The notes below the pieces were generated by a model. That model was not told the DNA's origin. It saw nothing but the letters and a program-made list of their open reading frames with translations, and did not search any database. From NCBI GenBank assembly GCA_036346395.1, contig CM070609.1, positions 47,936,777 through 48,000,776 on the forward strand: 64,000 nucleotides of DNA, read 5' to 3'. How positions within the stretch are numbered: the stretch's first letter is position 1; every line of letters starts with the position of its first letter. Positions 59,111 through 64,000 of the stretch are shown piece after piece. The position numbers and the translations under genes are program-made. The DNA comes from Hsuehochloa calcarea (lineage: Eukaryota; Streptophyta; Magnoliopsida; Poales; Poaceae).

Positions 59111-61987
59111 TGATAATCCCCAACCTTTTAACATGAACTGAAGTTTTGGAATTTCTCTATACCATAGGTTCTACTCAATCGTAACACTATTCAGACTTAC
59201 TTCGAAGCTAATCATTCCTTGTGAATCAATTTCCCTCCAAGAGGTACAGATCAAAACCAATTCATTCTCTACTACTCCTCCAATAGTTTGGTAGCAAAAT
59301 CTCACCACTACCATTACTAAACCACTACCACTACTTAACCACTACCAAACAGTTGCCAATTTATGCTTTGCAAAACTTGGTAACATAAAACTGGAGATTC
59401 CTTTCCAAAAGAAAGCGGCGAACAAGAATGAGTTTAGTCACATAGAAGAAAAAAAAGTTGCTCCTCACAGTGAGCACGAAACCAAAAGAAATAATTTGGT
59501 AACGAGGATCTTGGAAAAACAAAAGTTGAATTCACGGTTGAGGGCACACATTCCTCCAAAGGGAATAGCAAATAACAGCCGATAAGAAAAATGACATTAC
59601 GATTGAAAATCGACATCTCTTGAGTGGAAAGAGCAGAAAATTTAGGCATGATTCAAACAACCACAGGTTACAAAACTTGATTCAAATTATCAAATACTTC
59701 TACTGCACTCTTTTCTTTAACACAACAATTGGTCCATGAACTAACAACACTTGCCACAACGAACGTGGTAAGTTCTTTAGTCCAACCCATAGAACTACTT
59801 AAGAACCAATAAAATTCTTCGACACGCCAAATTTGCTCAGAACAGTTCATCTACTCATGAAACATGAGATCCAAATGATCTCAGCCACAAAACTCGAAAC
59901 ATTTTGATTCTGAGTTTCACGGAAAGCAAACGGATTAATTTCCTCTTGAAGAAATCAACGAAAGTTTTCTTTGATTGCAACCTCACTTTGCGAACTCAAA
60001 TCAAAGAGCATTTAAGACCAAATCACATGAAACTCTTAAGAAGCAATAGGACTTTCCCATACACTATTTTATTTAAAATAATTTTAGCTACCAGAATATT
60101 CTTGAGCTCCAAACGATCGCAGAAACGAAACTTGAAGTATTCTTATTTAAGCGATTTCACCCGTGGCAATCAATTTACTTCAAGTATTAACATCAATCTC
60201 ATAACTACAATTAGAAAACACCTAGAAAGACTCATGCGAAAATAATGGGTCGAATCTTTCTCAAAATAAGAGGCACATGAAAACGATTTTCGCCAACTAG
60301 AAAAATCATTTACCACTCACATTGAATACAGGACCAAGGGGAAAACCAATTAGGCGAAGAGCTCCGAAAACATATCTGAAGTCCACAGTTGAGGCACTAG
60401 GAGAAAATCAAACTTTAAATGAGAAGAAGGTACTGACTTTGAAAGTTAGAAATTTCAATACGGCAAAGGAATAAGGTTTCATCAATATTAGCATGCCAAG
60501 AAAATAGGTAGATCTAGTACTTATATAAGATCAACAAGTAGATGTTTATGAGGAGAACACTCCAACTACTCGAAAAGGAATGAGTTGAGTCAAAAATTTC
60601 TTCAATGAACTTTGTGAAAGATAATTCCCATTCTCCAAAATACAAAACGGATAACCAGGTTACCTTTACCAGCAAGAAAGATAGGACTATCATAAAAGAG
60701 AACGATATTGTCATTAATAACGTTTACAAATAGTAAAGAAAGCTCAGCAGTTAGAAAGACAAGAAATTGTTTTTAAAAACAAATAGAGACCAATAGAAAC
60801 CCCTAGCCCACAATTTTTGTTTGAGTACAACCTCCGACTTAATCACAACACAACACCACAAAAGGGTTTAACACTTTTCTTCATAAAAGAGATGCATTAA
60901 ACTTCAACAAGCGGAATGATCCAAAAGAAATACATGGAGCCAATGCTTTCTTGTGTCAACGAACTTGCAACAGAAAATTCTCGTTATTCAAACTATTAGA
61001 CGAGTGACTGAGTTGCTCTTTTACAGTAAGAAAGAAGGAACAACCAGGGAAATAAAAATATTGCCAATTGGCGAAGATCACCAGTAGTAAAAGCAACTCA
61101 ACAATCAAAAAACAATAATGGTTTCAGAGAACCACTAAAGACCCATTGACCCTCATCAACTACTATGAACCATGAACCATGAAACCGAGAGAAATTCATC
61201 AATCACCACCGGAAATTTTTTTGTCAAATTCAGAAATCAAGGAGCAGAACGATTTTCTAAAGTAATCCAAAAGAAATATGCAAAGCCAATGCACACTTAG
61301 TAAAGAACTCGCAAAAGAAACCCTCCAATGCTCGAAATTCCAAGAGAACAAATGAGTTAAATTTTCCAACAGGGGTAAAGCAGAACTTCGTGAAAAGATA
61401 AATCTTGCAGTTTAACTATGCTCACGTAAAGCAGAAATATCACAATAATCGAAAGAACAATAATTGTTTCAAAGAACGATCAGAGATCTACTGGAGCTTA
61501 CCCACTTCATTAAAACCCCCCATTCAAAAGAAACTCATGAACTGCAAAAAAAACTACAACCAGGAAACCAGATACAAGCTCGAAAAGACAACAAATTCAT
61601 CAACGAGCTTATGCTCAACCCAGAACTTATGGAACAGGGGTAAGAACTTCTCTAATTTCATACCACGAACAGTGGTGTAGGCTGGCAAAACCCAGGACAA
61701 CAACCACGAACTCAACTGCTCAACGTCCGCTACCGATACGCATAACTAATGTAATCAATTATAAATATATAGGATCATCCCATGACAATCATAGAATAAA
61801 TTCATATATATAGGATATCACATCATATCATAGATTAACAACAAGAAAGATAGCACAGAAGCAATTCGATACGGTACAATATAATGAACCACTTTACTAG
61901 ATATGCGGAAATAATAGATTTCCCAAACCCTACCTACTGTGCACAGTGTGTCATTTTAATACTTTACTTACCACGGATCTAAAGCCC
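59111..61987 (-). mobile_element. Leader/internal region of element E, non-coding
   Basis: Lies downstream (minus strand) of the E primer-binding site. No gag is visible in 2.9 kb on either strand. At least three diverged tandem units of about 345-350 bp occupy 60550-61560. E is either a non-autonomous (LARD-like) element or is interrupted before its genes. Confidence 0.55.
60550..61560. repeat. Diverged ~350-bp tandem repeats
   Basis: Matching phrases recur at fixed spacing: 'atccaaaagaaata..gccaatgc' at 60916 and 61264; 'agtaaag/agtaaaag..caataattgtttcaaag' type blocks at 60732, 61086 and 61426. Further, weaker units may extend to 59400. Confidence 0.6.
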
Positions 61988-61999
61988 GCTCTGATACCA
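61988..61999 (-). other. Primer-binding site of element E (initiator Met tRNA)
   Basis: Perfect TGGTATCAGAGC on the minus strand, two bases from the LTR end, followed by GGGCTTTAGATCC. It sets the orientation of E. Confidence 0.92.
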
Positions 62000-62001
62000 A
62001 C

Positions 62002-64000
62002 TGTAACACCCTGGCTATTCAGAAGCCAAGATGTCACGCAAATATAATAAATACTAAGAGTATACAACAATACCAGGTTAATCAGGCTCAATTAACAATA
62101 TTCCATAAGGAACGACAATAAACGAATACAGTTTCATGGGGAGGAATGGAAAACATACATAATAGAATGTACGGTAGGCATTACCAAAATTGGATTATTA
62201 CAATTTCAAAATTTATCAAATAGTTGACATGACTGAAAGATAACAATAGTTAATCTGGTTTGATAAAGGTGATGTTCAGCGTGCTGGACTACCCCTCAAA
62301 AGGTCTTGCCTTCTTCCTCATTTACCTAAATAAAACATACAAAGCAAGGATGAGCCAAAGACTCAGCAAGTACTTTAACGAACAACAGAAATATTAAGAG
62401 AACAAAACAAACACAATCAACTTGGGAAAAACATCTCCGAACATATACGGGAATGAATGGAATGGAATAATGCAATGAAAGAATGGACTGCTCACAACTT
62501 ATACCGGTGTAATGAGCGACACACCCGTCGGTGTTCACTTAAGCCCGTACTTATCAAAGTCGGGGACCCAAATTCCGTATGAAGAACGTTTCATACGGAT
62601 GTCCAAGATTGCCCACATTGGCGTGGTGGGTCTTACATGCCCATACTGGAATTGATGGGACTTTTGCGTGCCCATACTGGAATTGATGGGACTTACAAAT
62701 TTCCACTTCCGTGGACAACATGAAACAAATGCATGAACGGAATGAACTTCATGCAATGAAATCTTATCGCATCATAATGAAGAAATATACATAGCATATG
62801 AACATGAATAGCAAGTCTAACAATTCATCCACACATAATCATCACCATTCATTATGATAAGACAAGGTACTTGCCTTCCGCGCTGTGATGTGTTAGGAGG
62901 CAACGACAGTGTTTCTCCACTCACTGCCCTACCGCCTACACAAATATTTATTCGAACTAAGAATAACAAGACATGACGTGGCTACAAGCATTTTACTATA
63001 ACCCACTAGCTAACCAACATAACCAAAGACAAAAAATTATGAATTAACTAATCAACACGATTTCAGCCCTTCTGATCGACGGTACAAGAAAAATTGTAAT
63101 TAAATATCTGTAACTCATAACGACTTGAAACCAGTGCTCAATTAATCTTAGCGAACCAGGCTACAAAACTCTAGTTGATGAGGTTCTATGATTCGGCCAA
63201 AACAGTGGGATAAACAACATTTGAAAGCAACTGACAGACATCTGCCCAAATTACAGAACAGTAGCAAAGAAATTGATGTAACTTTCAATCTACTGATCCA
63301 ATGGAGGTGATCTTTATCAACTTAGAAATATAATTTAAAGGACTACAATAACCTATTTGTGTGGAGGTTCTGAATCTGACAATAACTAAATCAAAACCGA
63401 GGAACAATCCGACAGTACCCAGATCCAAGACAGACAGAGCAGCGTGCGGTTAAAAATTAATATCTCCCTAACCGTAAGGCGGAATCTCGTGATCTTGGTG
63501 CTAAAAGAAAGCTAACGACCTGAGGAACGAAACTCTAGGAGACGAAAACCCGAGATTCGGCATCTAAAGGGTCGAAACTGGCCGCGCAAGGTGATGGATG
63601 TGTTCTGGAATTTCTGGAACATGAACTTATTTAAATCTAATCAACCAATATGCAATCAAATCGAACCAAACTACGACTTGGATCATTCGTTACCCTTGAA
63701 TACCTGTAGGGAGATGTGGATCCACCTCCCAAAGATCTTCCCCCTTTTTCTCCTCCCTTCCTTCTCCAATGGCCGGCCACCACGGGGACGACGGAGGACC
63801 GGAGACGCCGACGGAAGGAGGTGACTTCGGGGATCACCGGGGGCAGCAACCGGGGAGGAGGGGACGCCGGGGAGGGGAGGAGGCACCAGATTTGGGAGAG
63901 GAGAAGATGGGGGTGGCGGCCACAAGGGGGAAAGAGGAGGAAATGGGGGGAGGCGGCTAGGGTTGGGGCGCCTCCCCCCCCATGGCCGGCCCCCCTTGGC
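62002..64000 (-). mobile_element. LTR of gypsy element E (5' LTR, cut by window edge)
   Basis: Starts (plus strand) TGTAACACCCTGG next to the primer-binding site and matches 1-1640 along 62360-64000. The repeated '..cccatactggaattgatgggac..' units at 62640-62700 number two here against one and a partial one near 260. The ORFs at 63590-63960 are in a GC-rich part of the LTR and are not genes. Confidence 0.85.

Noticed and set aside
57932..61999. TGGTATCAGAGC stretches as possible tRNA genes
   Set aside because: They match only the 3' end of initiator tRNA and sit beside LTR ends, so they are primer-binding sites; no cloverleaf follows.
63590..63960. Proline/glycine-rich ORFs at the right edge
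   Set aside because: They lie in the GC-rich part of the E LTR, in several frames, and correspond to no ORF in the left copy.

Overview
The window is repeat-dense nuclear DNA of a flowering plant, most likely a grass with a large genome. I see no host gene, rRNA, tRNA or CRISPR array. Nearly every base that can be assigned belongs to nested transposable elements. The Ty3/gypsy elements have a Tat-type layout (gag-pol plus an antisense gene before the 3' LTR) or are chromovirus-like. The Ty1/copia elements are Sirevirus-type, and a CACTA (En/Spm-like) DNA transposon relic forms the backbone.

Layout. At 1-1774 and 62002-64000 lie parts of two LTRs of one minus-strand gypsy element (E), with a primer-binding site at 61988-61999, so the window may sit inside E. 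1775-6410 holds old LTR debris interrupted by a solo Sirevirus LTR (3735-5339, perfect 5-bp duplication GCTTC). A CACTA gene starts near 6411 and is split twice. Tat element C (minus, 6575-41044) sits in one of its exons; joining 6574 to 41050 keeps the reading frame. Tat element D (plus, 41692-54630, duplication GGACT) sits in an intron. The CACTA gene resumes at 54636 and ends in a Ulp1-like protease relic near 56880. Gypsy element F (plus, about 56885-59110) follows, then the repeat-rich leader of E.

Element C was itself hit three times: by Sirevirus S1 (11532-26125, arranged LTR-internal-LTR-partial internal), by a copia gag/LTR fragment (27368-28395), and by Sirevirus B (30402-37885). 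B carries a 4.5-kb S1-family fragment spanning an internal-LTR-internal junction (30968-35472).

Working relations. C and D each carry gag-pol in one direction and, between integrase and 3' LTR, a divergent antisense gene with its own TATA box, introns and a coiled-coil C-terminus. D also carries arrays of a short hairpin repeat in its LTRs and again in introns of the antisense gene. All pol genes are broken by stops and frameshifts. Many differences between near-identical copies fall at CAG/CTG/CCG triplets and change length, which looks more like consensus error at CHG-methylated sites than decay, so the number of true disruptions is uncertain.
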